A stretch of DNA of 64,000 bases. Source: Subdoligranulum variabile. GTDB taxonomy: Bacteria; Bacillota; Clostridia; Oscillospirales; Ruminococcaceae. Under the pieces are notes generated by a model that saw only the letters and a list, made by a program, of their open reading frames with translations, ran no database searches and had not been told where the DNA came from. Below, in pieces: positions 9,305 to 16,937 of the stretch; the stretch's first letter is position 1, and every line of letters starts with the position of its first letter. Both the position numbers and the translations under genes were made by a program. The stretch lies in the NCBI GenBank assembly GCA_003343905.1, contig QAKI01000024.1:1-64000 (forward strand), written 5' to 3'.

Positions 9305-9862
9305 ATGAATATCTGGAACAACTTTGCCGCCCGCCATCCGGCGGCGGCCAAATGGGTGCGGGAGGGCGGCCTGTTCGTCATCGTCAGCAACCTCATCACG
9401 GTATTCAAGTACCTGATGCTGCAATTTTTGCCCGCGGCCTTCGCCGGGCTGGGCGACGCCAGCTTCGGCTGGCCGGGCATCCCCCTGACCCTTTTTGGCG
9501 AGACCTTCCAATGGAACATCCTGGGCTATGACCAGGCCCACGGCGGCCTTGCCTACTTCTGCGCCTACATGGTGGCCATGGTCATCGGCGAGTGCATCAA
9601 CTTCCCCATCCAGCGCAACTTCGTGTTCCGCTCCCATGGCAAGCTGGGCCCGCAGATCGCCTGGTATGTGGCGGCGTTCTGTGTCATCACCTGCATCGTC
9701 AACTCCATCAACTGCATCTGGGTGGCGGTGGCCGGCCTGTTCGTGCCCGACTTCATCTACAACATCGGCACCACGGTGCTCAACGGCGGCATCTCGATGG
9801 TGGTGTTCTTCTTCGTGAACAAGATCATCTTCCCCTCGGCCGAAAAGCCCAAGGCGGACTGA
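9305..9862 (+). CDS. GtrA-like membrane protein
   Basis: A 185-residue integral membrane protein with about four hydrophobic helices and the GtrA-family signature NFPIQRNFVFR between helices two and three. GtrA proteins are thought to help move lipid-linked sugars or assist glycosyltransferases for cell-surface polymers. It starts 3 bp after the GH3 stop, so the two are almost certainly co-transcribed, which hints that the GH3 enzyme acts in glycan or glycolipid turnover rather than only in feeding. That link is inference. Confidence 0.85.
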   Translation: MNIWNNFAARHPAAAKWVREGGLFVIVSNLITVFKYLMLQFLPAAFAGLGDASFGWPGIPLTLFGETFQWNILGYDQAHGGLAYFCAYMVAMVIGECINFPIQRNFVFRSHGKLGPQIAWYVAAFCVITCIVNSINCIWVAVAGLFVPDFIYNIGTTVLNGGISMVVFFFVNKIIFPSAEKPKAD

Positions 9863-9948
9863 TTTTGTCCAATAGCCGCCGCCGCGCTTTTTCCCGGGAT
9901 GACCGGACTGTTCTTTCCTATTTTCCTCCTCTCCCAGCGGCGGCAGCC

Positions 9949-9975
9949 AGCCCCGGCCTTACGGCCGGGGCTTTT
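9949..9975 (+). terminator. Rho-independent terminator
   Basis: AGCCCCGGCC and GGCCGGGGCT form a 10-bp stem with loop TTAC, then a T-run. It ends the GH3-GtrA unit. A near twin is at 11280-11305. Confidence 0.85.
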
Positions 9976-10025
9976 CTTTGTGGAAAGTGTACAGCTTCCC
10001 CGCCGGTTTTTGGCGCTTTTGTTGA

Positions 10026-10054
10026 TTGACAGCAGGGATAACGGGGTATACACT
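10026..10054 (+). promoter_or_regulatory. nagA promoter
   Basis: TTGACA (10026-10031) is followed after 17 bp by TACACT (10049-10054). The -10 lies inside the palindromic operator, so a bound LacI protein would block polymerase directly. Confidence 0.65.
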
Positions 10055-10064
10055 GGTGTGTATA
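10047..10064. promoter_or_regulatory. Predicted LacI-family operator, nagA site
   Basis: TATACACTGGTGTGTATA. The right half GTGTGTAT is identical to the half-site of the perfect palindrome at 18201-18224, and seven of nine left-half positions fit. It overlaps the nagA -10 element, placing nagA in the same regulon as the ABC/sulfatase operon. Confidence 0.75.
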
Positions 10065-10114
10065 TGGGGCCGGACCGGCCTATTTACGCAACACAAACAG
10101 GGGAGGAGATCGCT

Positions 10115-11260
10115 GTGGATCTGCTTTTGAAGAACGCCCGGGTCTACCGGGACCACCATTTTGAACCTGCGGACCTTCTGATCCGCGGCGGCCGCATCCA
10201 GGCTGTGGGGGCGGGCCTTGCCGCTGACGCCCCAGTGCTGGACGCCGGGGGCAGGCGCTGTGTGCCCGGCTTTCTGGACATCCATACCCACGGCGCCGAC
10301 CATGTGGACGCCAACGCCGCCACGCCGGAGGAGGTGCGCCGCTGGGCGGTTTTCAATGCCCGCCACGGTACCACCGGCTTCCTGACCAGTATCCTGACCG
10401 ATACCCCGGAACAGACCGAAGCGGCTATCCGCCGTATCACCCAGGCCATGGACGAAGGCCCCACCGGCGGCGCGGCAGTGCTGGGCATCCACCTGGAAGG
10501 GCCCTTCCTCTCGCCTGCCTACAAGGGCGCCATGCCGGAAAGCCTGCTGCGCAAGGGGGATCCGGACTGGATACGCCGCTGCCAGCAGCAGGCGAAGGGG
10601 CGCATCCGCTATATGACCGTTGCGCCCGAAGTGGAGGGCGTGACAGAGGTCATCCGCGCATTCCATGACGAGATCCCCCTTGCCATCGGTCATTCCGGCG
10701 CGGACTACGCCACGGCCCGGCAGGCTATCGCCGCGGGGGCGCGGGCCTGCACCCACACCTTCAACGGTATGCGGCTGTTCCACCAGCACGAACCGGCCAT
10801 CATGGGCGCGGTGCTGGCCAGCCCGGAAGTTTACTGCGAAGCCATCTGCGACGGGCGCCACCTGCACCCCGGCACGGTGGAGATGCTGCTGCGCTGCAAA
10901 GGGCTGGACCGTGTGGTGGCCATCACCGACAGCATCCAGGCCGCGGGCCTGCCCGACGGAAACTACAAGCTGGGGGTCAACGATGTGGTCGTCCGGGACG
11001 GCGACGCCCAGCTTGCGAACGGCGGCGGCCGGGCGGGCAGCACGCTGACGATGGATCAGGCGCTGCGCAACCTGACCCGTTTCACGACCTTCCCATTGGA
11101 ACAACTGATCCCCCTGCTGACCGAGAACCCCGCCGCCCTGTTGGGCCTGCCCGCCAAGGGACGCCTGGAACCGGGATGCGACGGCGATTTTGTGTTGCTG
11201 GACGAGGAATTGGCCGTAACTGCCACTGTGGTGGGCGGCAGCATCGTCTATCAGGTGTGA
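10115..11260 (+). CDS. nagA: N-acetylhexosamine-6-phosphate deacetylase
   Basis: A 381-residue amidohydrolase that removes the acetyl group from GlcNAc-6-P (some members GalNAc-6-P) in the cytosol. Family marks are PGFLDIHTHG, GIHLEGPF, the metal-site GHSGA, THTFNGM, DGRHLHP and catalytic Asp in AITDSI. The start is GTG at 10115, six bases after GGGAGGAG; it gives the normal NagA length, while the frame open further upstream has no family similarity. The gene stands alone between two terminators. Its operator links it to the LacI regulon, which suggests a route for an N-acetylated sugar. GlcNAc or GalNAc specificity cannot be told by eye. Confidence 0.92.
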   Translation: MDLLLKNARVYRDHHFEPADLLIRGGRIQAVGAGLAADAPVLDAGGRRCVPGFLDIHTHGADHVDANAATPEEVRRWAVFNARHGTTGFLTSILTDTPEQTEAAIRRITQAMDEGPTGGAAVLGIHLEGPFLSPAYKGAMPESLLRKGDPDWIRRCQQQAKGRIRYMTVAPEVEGVTEVIRAFHDEIPLAIGHSGADYATARQAIAAGARACTHTFNGMRLFHQHEPAIMGAVLASPEVYCEAICDGRHLHPGTVEMLLRCKGLDRVVAITDSIQAAGLPDGNYKLGVNDVVVRDGDAQLANGGGRAGSTLTMDQALRNLTRFTTFPLEQLIPLLTENPAALLGLPAKGRLEPGCDGDFVLLDEELAVTATVVGGSIVYQV

Positions 11261-11279
11261 TCTGACGCAGGAAGTCATG

Positions 11280-11305
11280 GCCCCGGCCATACGGCCGGGG
11301 CTTTT
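11280..11305 (+). terminator. Rho-independent terminator after nagA
   Basis: GCCCCGGCC and GGCCGGGGC form a 9-bp stem with loop ATAC and a T4 run. Confidence 0.85.
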
Positions 11306-11337
11306 CGCGTGCCGGGGCGCTGTTGCACGGGAAATAA

Positions 11338-11367
11338 TTGACAGCCCCGGCCCTTGTGCCCTACAAT
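11338..11367 (+). promoter_or_regulatory. Promoter of the serine dehydratase operon
   Basis: TTGACA (11338-11343) and TACAAT (11362-11367) with 18-bp spacing, 32 bp before the first start codon. Confidence 0.75.
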
Positions 11368-11398
11368 AGAACTATATATCCGTACAGGGGGATCGAGT

Positions 11399-12058
11399 AT
11401 GAATGTTCTGGACATCGTCGGCCCGGTCATGATCGGGCCTTCCAGCAGCCACACGGCGGGGGCGGCGCGCATCGGCGCGGTGGCGCGGGCGCTGCTGGGC
11501 AGCCAGCCGGTGGAAGCGCAGATCGAACTGCACGGCAGCTTTGCCCGCACCGGCCGGGGCCACGGCACCGACAAGGCGCTGGTGGGCGGTCTGCTGGGCT
11601 TTGCCCCCGACGATACCCGCCTGCGGGACGCCCTGACCCTGGCCGAACGGCAGGGCATGGCGGTGCATATCACGGCTGTGGACCTGCCCGACGCCCACCC
11701 CAACACGGCCCGGCTGCGCCTGCGCGCCGCCGACGGCCGCACGCTGGAAGTGCAGGGGTGCAGCGTGGGCGGGGGCAGCATCCGCATCACGAGCCTGGAC
11801 GGCATGGAAGTGCGCCTGACCGGCGAAAGCCCCACCCTGATCGTGGTCCACCGGGACGCGCCCGGGGCCATCGCCGCCGTGACCGAAGCACTGGCCGGGC
11901 GGCAGCTCAATATCTGCGGTTTCCGGCTGGACCGCCAGAAGCGGGGCGGCACCGCCGTCATGGTGCTGGAACTGGACGGCGCTGTGGACCATGACGTGAC
12001 CGAGGCTGTCCGCGCCCTGCCCACGGTGCTGCACGTCACGCTGCTGCAGCCTGTATAA
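11399..12058 (+). CDS. sdaAB: L-serine ammonia-lyase, iron-sulfur type, beta subunit
   Basis: A 219-residue subunit of the oxygen-sensitive two-subunit L-serine dehydratase, which makes pyruvate and ammonia from L-serine. The N-terminal domain has the family phrase GPVMIGPSSSHTAGA; the C-terminus (about 145-219) is an ACT domain (VVHRDAPGAIAAVTEAL). ATG at 11399 follows an AGGGGGA site. The alpha subunit follows after 24 bp, as usual in Firmicutes. Confidence 0.92.
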   Translation: MNVLDIVGPVMIGPSSSHTAGAARIGAVARALLGSQPVEAQIELHGSFARTGRGHGTDKALVGGLLGFAPDDTRLRDALTLAERQGMAVHITAVDLPDAHPNTARLRLRAADGRTLEVQGCSVGGGSIRITSLDGMEVRLTGESPTLIVVHRDAPGAIAAVTEALAGRQLNICGFRLDRQKRGGTAVMVLELDGAVDHDVTEAVRALPTVLHVTLLQPV

Positions 12059-12082
12059 TAAGGAAAGAGGAAGGAAACGACC

Positions 12083-12988
12083 ATGCAACTGGATTATACC
12101 TCCCTGGCCGCGCTGCTGGCCGCCGCCGAAGCCGCGGGCAAGCCCCTGAGCGAACTGGTGCTGGCCCAGCAGGCCGAAGAACTGGAACTGCCCCCGGAGC
12201 AGGTCTATGACCGCATGGCCCGGCGCTATGCCGTCATGGCCGAAAGCGCCGAGCAGGGCTGTGACCCCGCCCTGCGCAGCGCCAGCGGGCTTACGGGCGG
12301 CAGCGCCGCCAAAATGAAAGCGGCAGTGGAAGCCGGGCGCAGCCTGACCGGCCCGGTGCTGGGCGCGGCGCTGACCCGTGCGCTGGCCGTCAGCGAGCTG
12401 AACGCCGCCATGGGGCGCATCGTGGCCGCGCCCACGGCGGGAAGCTGCGGCATCCTGCCCGCAGCCCTGCTGACGATGGAACGCGAAAAAGGCTGCTCCC
12501 GCCATGCCTGCATCATGGCGCTGTTCACGGCCAGCGCGGTGGGGCTTGTGATCGCCCGCAACGCCTGCCTGGCCGGGGCGCAGGGCGGCTGCCAGGCCGA
12601 GTGCGGCAGCGCCGCAGCCATGGCGGCGGCCGCCATCGTGGAACTGGCCGGGGGCACCCCGGCGCAGGTCGGGGACGCGGTGGCCATTGCGCTGAAAAAC
12701 ATCCTGGGCCTTGTGTGCGACCCGGTGGCCGGGTTGGTGGAAGTGCCCTGCGTCAAGCGCAACGCCGCCGGGGTGGCCGGGGCGTTCGTGGCCGCCGAAC
12801 TGGCGCTGGCGGGCATCCCCAGCGTGATCCCGCCGGACGAGGTCATCCTGGCCATGAAGCGGGTGGGCGACGCCATGGCCCCCGCGCTGAAAGAGACCGC
12901 CGAGGGCGGTCTGGCCGCCACCCCCACGGGCTGCCGCCTGCGGGAAGAACTGCTGGGCCGCGGCGGCTGGGACGCCAGCCTGCCCTGA
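12083..12988 (+). CDS. sdaAA: L-serine ammonia-lyase, iron-sulfur type, alpha subunit
   Basis: A 301-residue catalytic subunit of the serine dehydratase. Conserved cysteines for the [4Fe-4S] cluster occur in APTAGSCGILPAA, CQAECGSAAAMAAAA and CDPVAGLVEVPC. The cluster acts as the Lewis acid in the elimination, which fits a strict anaerobe. It is co-transcribed with sdaAB. Length and motif order are normal for the family. Confidence 0.93.
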   Translation: MQLDYTSLAALLAAAEAAGKPLSELVLAQQAEELELPPEQVYDRMARRYAVMAESAEQGCDPALRSASGLTGGSAAKMKAAVEAGRSLTGPVLGAALTRALAVSELNAAMGRIVAAPTAGSCGILPAALLTMEREKGCSRHACIMALFTASAVGLVIARNACLAGAQGGCQAECGSAAAMAAAAIVELAGGTPAQVGDAVAIALKNILGLVCDPVAGLVEVPCVKRNAAGVAGAFVAAELALAGIPSVIPPDEVILAMKRVGDAMAPALKETAEGGLAATPTGCRLREELLGRGGWDASLP

Positions 12989-13032
12989 CGCGCCACCGGG
13001 ACGCTGAAAGTCCGGACTATGGGACCCGCTCT

Positions 13033-13042
13033 GTGCTATACT
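13033..13042 (+). promoter_or_regulatory. Extended -10 promoter of a small-peptide gene
   Basis: TGCTATACT (13034-13042) is an extended -10 element; no clear -35 is present. It lies 40 bp before the 22-codon ORF. Confidence 0.45.
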
Positions 13043-13081
13043 GAAAAAAACGGCCCGGCGGGCCGGAAGGGAGCACAGACT

Positions 13082-13150
13082 ATGTGGGGCGTCATGATCG
13101 TACTCTTCCCGTTTCTGATCCTGTATTACTGCATGAAAAACGGCCGTTGA
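13082..13150 (+). CDS. 22-residue single-helix membrane peptide
   Basis: The frame encodes MWGVMIVLFPFLILYYCM followed by KNGR and stop: one hydrophobic helix with a basic end. It has its own extended -10, a GGAAGGGAG ribosome site, and a perfect terminator right after the stop, so it forms a complete mini-transcription unit. I do not recognise the family. It could be a small membrane modulator or a type I toxin-like peptide; no antisense RNA gene is apparent. Its only support is the transcription-unit layout and the hydrophobic-plus-basic composition. Confidence 0.5.
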   Translation: MWGVMIVLFPFLILYYCMKNGR

Positions 13151-13165
13151 CGGCGGCAGAAAAAA

Positions 13166-13209
13166 GGCCCCCGCCTCCCGGAACCTGAGTTCCAGGGGCG
13201 GGGGCCTTT
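13166..13209 (+). terminator. Rho-independent terminator
   Basis: GGCCCCCGCC pairs with GGCGGGGGCC; an inner GGAACCTGAGTTCC dyad extends the structure. It ends the small-peptide unit on the plus strand and may also serve the convergent GNAT gene, with an A-run on the other side. Confidence 0.85.
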
Positions 13210-13223
13210 GCAAAAGCGGCGCG

Positions 13224-13793
13224 TCATACGCCGGGTTCGATCCAGCGTTCGCTGTACAGGTCCCAGTATTTTGGGTACACCCGGTCCTTTTGGCAGTCAA
13301 AGTTCAACTGGTACATACGGAACACCACCGGGAAATCTTTGGGCTGCCACTGTTCTTTGTAGGAGTAGCAGTACCGCATCCCCAGCCGCCGCATGACGGC
13401 TCCGCTGCGGGGATTGTTCCGGTCGTGGGTGGCGGTGATGTAGGGCAGGCCGTCCGCTTTCAGCCGCTCGATCAGGGCGGCGCCCGCCTCGCTGACGATG
13501 CCCTGATGCCAGTATTCTTTGCGCAGGGCGTAGCCGAAGTCGTGGCTGTCGTCCTCGTCCGTGTGCAGATAGCCGATGGGCAGGCCGTCCTGCCTGCGGC
13601 AGATGGCGTAGCAGTATTTCCCGCGCAGCCGCGCCTGCAGGAACTCCCGCGCTTCGTCCCGGTCCTTCACGGGGAACCAGGGCAGAAAGGTGTTTACCTC
13701 CGCGTCTGAAAACAGCAGGTAGACCGCGTCCAGGTCCTGTTCCTCGAACCTGCGCAGGATCAGCCGCGGGGTTTCGATCTGTGTGTTCTCCAT
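13224..13793 (-). CDS. GNAT acetyltransferase (RimJ/RimL-like)
   Basis: A 189-residue GNAT protein opening with IETPRLILRRFEEQDLD, typical of the RimJ/RimL group. The acetyl-CoA region is around YALRKEYWHQGIVSEAG. The likely reaction is transfer of acetyl to an N-terminal or small-molecule amine. ATG at 13793 has an AAAGGAGGA site on the minus strand; the longer open frame upstream is not supported. A TATAAT-like -10 lies at 13834-13839. It is transcribed away from the kinase gene upstream and looks like an ordinary housekeeping or detoxification gene. Confidence 0.85.
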   Translation of the reverse strand: MENTQIETPRLILRRFEEQDLDAVYLLFSDAEVNTFLPWFPVKDRDEAREFLQARLRGKYCYAICRRQDGLPIGYLHTDEDDSHDFGYALRKEYWHQGIVSEAGAALIERLKADGLPYITATHDRNNPRSGAVMRRLGMRYCYSYKEQWQPKDFPVVFRMYQLNFDCQKDRVYPKYWDLYSERWIEPGV

Positions 13794-13873
13794 AGGATTC
13801 CTCCTTTCGGCGGGGCGGCAGGCCCCGGCTTTCATTATAGCATGGCGGCGGGAGCGGGGGAACCGCCCCGCGC

Positions 13874-13910
13874 AAAAAAAGACCCGCCACCGGCAAAAAC
13901 CGGCGGCGGG
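13874..13910 (-). terminator. Terminator of the isomerase/kinase unit
   Basis: On the minus strand CCCGCCGCCGG pairs with CCGGTGGCGGG around a TTTTTG loop, followed by seven T (plus-strand A-run 13874-13880). Confidence 0.8.
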
Positions 13911-13936
13911 ATCGTGGGTTCGCTGCCCTGCGGCGC

Positions 13937-15118
13937 TTACAGGCGGCTCAGGGGCTTGTTTTTGAAGGTGACGTACTTGCGCACGGGTTCGCCCAGCAGC
14001 GGACGGCACCAGTCCACAAAGGCCTGCGTCACGTCGTGGCCGTTCTCGGCGATGTATTCTTTGGGCATCATGCGCTCCTCCAGCATGACCTGCTCGATGG
14101 GAATCAGCACGGTCTCGGCCCGGTACTCGTCGCCGGGCAGGCGGCGGAAGCCCACCATCACGCCGTTCTGGCCCTCCACGGCGGCGCGCACGGCGGTGGC
14201 GCCGGCGGTCACGGCCTCGTCACGGTCCAGCTTCGACTGGTAGGCGGCGCTGGCGCGCCCGGCGATGCCGGGTTTCTCGCTGCGGGCCTTGATGCCCAGA
14301 CGGCGGATGACGAGGTTCGCCAGATGGGCCGACACGTCGCCGTAGTAGACGGCGCGGCCCACCTGGAAAATAGGCTCCACGATGGGCTTGCCGTCGGGCC
14401 CGCGCAGGCCCTCGCTGGCGACGACCACCACACCACCCTTTTCGCGGTGCAGGCGCTGCACGTCGGCCAGGAACTGCTCCTCGTCAAAGGGCACTTCGGG
14501 CAGGTAGATCAGGTCGGGGCCGTCGCCGTCGCCGCTGCGCGCCAGCGCCGAAGCCGCCGCGATCCAGCCCGCGTTGCGGCCCATGGCCTCGATGATGCAG
14601 ACGTGGATGGGCAGGCCGCGCACGTCCTGGCTGATCTCGGCCGTGGTCTCGGCCATATAGCGGGCCACGCTGCCGAAGCCGGGGGCGTGGTCAGTCACCG
14701 AAATGTCGTTGTCGATGGTCTTGGGGATGCCCACCACGTTCACTTCCACCCCCACGCGGGTGCAGGCCTGGTACACCTTGCCGCAGGTGTCCATGCTGCC
14801 GTTGCCGCCGGTGAAAAAGACGTAGCGGATGTTGTGCTTGGCGATCACCTGGGCGATCTGGTCGTAGTCGGGCTGTTCCAGCGGGTCGCGGCTGGTGCCG
14901 ATGGCGCTGCCCGGCGTGTGCAGCAGCAGGTCCAGTTCGTCCTGGGGCACCGTGAGCAGGTCGAAGAACTGCTCGCGCAGGATGGCCCCCGAACCGCCGA
15001 TGGCGGCGTAGAAATGCTCGATCTCCGGGTGTTTGTGCGCCTCGGTGATGGCGCCGTAAAGGGATGCGTTGATGACGGCCGTGGGTGCGCCGCCGTGTAC
15101 GATCAGTGCGTTGGGCAT
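13937..15118 (-). CDS. 6-phosphofructokinase-family kinase (ATP or PPi donor unclear)
   Basis: A 393-residue PfkA-superfamily kinase acting on fructose-6-P or a related ketose-6-P such as tagatose-6-P. The phosphate-donor loop reads TGGNGSMDT with Gly107, where the PPi-dependent clade usually has Asp, and the substrate loop reads GIPKTIDND with Lys133, a PPi-clade residue. The donor is therefore ambiguous. Catalytic Asp in TIDND and the Arg/Met/Gly of EAMGRNAGW are present. ATG at 15118 has AGGAGGT upstream. The gene follows the COG2407 isomerase by 108 bp without a clear terminator between, so both probably answer to the operator at 16669-16686. That makes a specialised role in the regulon more likely than general glycolysis. 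Confidence 0.85.
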   Translation of the reverse strand: MPNALIVHGGAPTAVINASLYGAITEAHKHPEIEHFYAAIGGSGAILREQFFDLLTVPQDELDLLLHTPGSAIGTSRDPLEQPDYDQIAQVIAKHNIRYVFFTGGNGSMDTCGKVYQACTRVGVEVNVVGIPKTIDNDISVTDHAPGFGSVARYMAETTAEISQDVRGLPIHVCIIEAMGRNAGWIAAASALARSGDGDGPDLIYLPEVPFDEEQFLADVQRLHREKGGVVVVASEGLRGPDGKPIVEPIFQVGRAVYYGDVSAHLANLVIRRLGIKARSEKPGIAGRASAAYQSKLDRDEAVTAGATAVRAAVEGQNGVMVGFRRLPGDEYRAETVLIPIEQVMLEERMMPKEYIAENGHDVTQAFVDWCRPLLGEPVRKYVTFKNKPLSRL

Positions 15119-15226
15119 GGGATTACCTCCTGAATAAAAAATAGAAAAGCAAAAACGCAGGAAAAACACGGCCGGTCCCGCGGCGCCGCCGTCCCCGCAC
15201 GGCGCAGCGGCCCTGTTGGCCGGGCC

Positions 15227-16606
15227 TTACAGTTCGATTACCGGGATGTTCAGCACGCGGCCAAGCTGCACGACGGCGTCGCCGATGTCCGCCCAGACCA
15301 GGCTGTAATGGTGGGCGATGCCTTTGTCGAAGATGTCGCGGGTCACATCGGCCACCGGGCGGGCCACCCGCACGTTCACCATGGTGCCGCGGGTGTTGCG
15401 CACGGTGGGCACCGCCTCGCCACGCAGCAGCACCAGATGATATTGCCCGTCAATGACGCTGGCCCGCACCACCGTGACTTTGCCGGGTCTCAGCACGCCC
15501 CAGAAGGCGCTGCCGTTGCCCACCAGCGGGTGGTTGCGCAGTTCCAGCCCGTCCGCAGGGTCGTACAGGCTCAGGGGCGCGTTGCCGCAGTGCCAGAAGG
15601 TCAGGGTGTTGGCTTCGGGGTCGGCGTTGATCATGTCGGCCACAAAGGTGGGCTGGCCGGTCATCTCCCGCTCGATGATGGTGCCGATGCCGGCGTCCAC
15701 ATCCCCCTCGCAGATCACGCTGAGGCCTTCGTCAGCCAGGCGGCTGAGCACGCCGCAGGGCTGGCACTTCACGGCGCCCATCTCCGGCCAGCACTTGATG
15801 GTGCAGTAATCGTAGCCCATTTCGGGGATGAGTTGTTTCAGCGCCAGATAGACCCGGCTGTGATTTTCGAGGTTCTCTTCCGAAAGGTTGCGGTCGGCTT
15901 CCGGCAGCCGGGGCAGGCTGTCCAGATGGAAGCGGGCGCGCACCGCGTCCATGTCGGCGCGGACGGCGGCGGGGTCCAGCTGCGCCATGCGGTCGAACAC
16001 CAGCTTGAGTTCGGTGCCCTCCATGCGAATGCCGAACAGTCGCCGGATCGTCATTTCGTCAAAGGAACAGTTGTAGAAGGCCGTGGGCCGGTAGCCCAGC
16101 AGGCCTAGGTTGGTGTTGGCCAGCTTCTTTTTGGCGGCCAGCGCCGTGACCAGCGTGCAGATCTGCCGGCAGACGGCGGGTTCCTCCTTGTCGCCGTAGA
16201 CGGGCCAGCATTCGCCGCCGATGCGCTTGACGGCGGCGTTGTTCATCATGGCGCTGCACAGGGCGTTGGCCCAGAGCCGCTCCTGCCGCACAAAGGGGGC
16301 TTCGTGGGTGGCCCACAAAATCAGGGGCTTGCCCAGTTCCTGGGCCAGTTTGCAGCTCACGTCGTCCCCCGTGAACGCGCCGATGACCAGCAGCACCGCG
16401 TCCACCTGGCGGGCGCGCAGCCAGGCTGCACAGGCGGCGGCTTCGTCGGTATTGGTGACGATCTCCGGGTAGACGGCCACCTCGGCGCCGGTCAATTCGC
16501 GGCAGGCCCACGCGCTGTAGTCTGCGTGCAGGGCCTGGGGGCGTTCCCGGGGCCAGCGGCCGGAGAGAGTCGTGACGAACCCGACGTTCAGTTTGGTAGA
16601 TACCAT
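15227..16606 (-). CDS. L-fucose/L-arabinose isomerase-like protein (COG2407)
   Basis: A 459-residue protein of the FucI/AraA-like aldose-ketose isomerase superfamily. It opens with KLNVGFVTTLSGRWPRE and contains ATHEAPFVRQERL, CWPEMGAVKCQPCG, CEGDVDAGIGTI and a C-terminal beta-rich part ending in LNIPVIEL. These match the COG2407 group, whose substrates are mostly unassigned. ATG at 16606 follows a GGAGTG-type site. Transcription starts from a strong promoter at 16701-16730 with a LacI operator over the start site, divergent from the repressor gene. The predicted role is isomerisation of the sugar imported or released by the regulon. Substrate is unknown. Confidence 0.75.
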   Translation of the reverse strand: MVSTKLNVGFVTTLSGRWPRERPQALHADYSAWACRELTGAEVAVYPEIVTNTDEAAACAAWLRARQVDAVLLVIGAFTGDDVSCKLAQELGKPLILWATHEAPFVRQERLWANALCSAMMNNAAVKRIGGECWPVYGDKEEPAVCRQICTLVTALAAKKKLANTNLGLLGYRPTAFYNCSFDEMTIRRLFGIRMEGTELKLVFDRMAQLDPAAVRADMDAVRARFHLDSLPRLPEADRNLSEENLENHSRVYLALKQLIPEMGYDYCTIKCWPEMGAVKCQPCGVLSRLADEGLSVICEGDVDAGIGTIIEREMTGQPTFVADMINADPEANTLTFWHCGNAPLSLYDPADGLELRNHPLVGNGSAFWGVLRPGKVTVVRASVIDGQYHLVLLRGEAVPTVRNTRGTMVNVRVARPVADVTRDIFDKGIAHHYSLVWADIGDAVVQLGRVLNIPVIEL

Positions 16607-16668
16607 TTGTTTCACTCCTTTGCAGGTATGGGTAAGGTCAGGCCACGTGTTCGGAAACTGCGAAGCGG

Positions 16669-16686
16669 TATAAACACGTGTGTACA
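16669..16686. promoter_or_regulatory. Predicted LacI-family operator, isomerase site
   Basis: TATAAACACGTGTGTACA, centred between 16677 and 16678. Each half matches seven of nine positions of the perfect site at 18201-18224. It lies just downstream of the minus-strand -10 element, over the expected transcription start, a standard place for repression. Confidence 0.75.
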
Positions 16687-16700
16687 CGTTTGTTCTCCTT

Positions 16701-16730
16701 ATTATAGGCACGTCGTTGCACGCATGTCAA
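16701..16730 (-). promoter_or_regulatory. Promoter of the isomerase/kinase unit
   Basis: On the minus strand, TTGACA (16725-16730) and TATAAT (16701-16706), both perfect, are spaced by 18 bp. Confidence 0.85.
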
Positions 16731-16861
16731 AGGAAAAACGGCTCCCGCCGCCAGATTTGGAGGGCCCTACAAAAAAGAAGGTCGGGATTTGGCAGAATGA
16801 CGAATCCTGCAGCGTCGGCCACGGTCTGGCGGGCTTTTGCCCCAAAAGAGTGGAAAATAAA

Positions 16862-16890
16862 TTGCCTGTCTGCCGAAAACATGATATACT
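16862..16890 (+). promoter_or_regulatory. Promoter of the LacI regulator gene
   Basis: TTGCCT (16862-16867), 17-bp spacer, TATACT (16885-16890) with an extended TGA. No operator copy overlaps it, so autorepression is not evident. Confidence 0.65.
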
Positions 16891-16937
16891 GCAAGAAAGA
16901 GCCGGGCCGACCCGGCACGCAGAGAGAAGGGAAGACC

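Noticed and set aside
6470..9637. Long minus-strand open frame opposite the second GH3 and GtrA genes
   Set aside because: High GC at third positions creates antisense frames; the His/Gly/Val-rich product has no family resemblance, and the plus-strand genes have full motifs.
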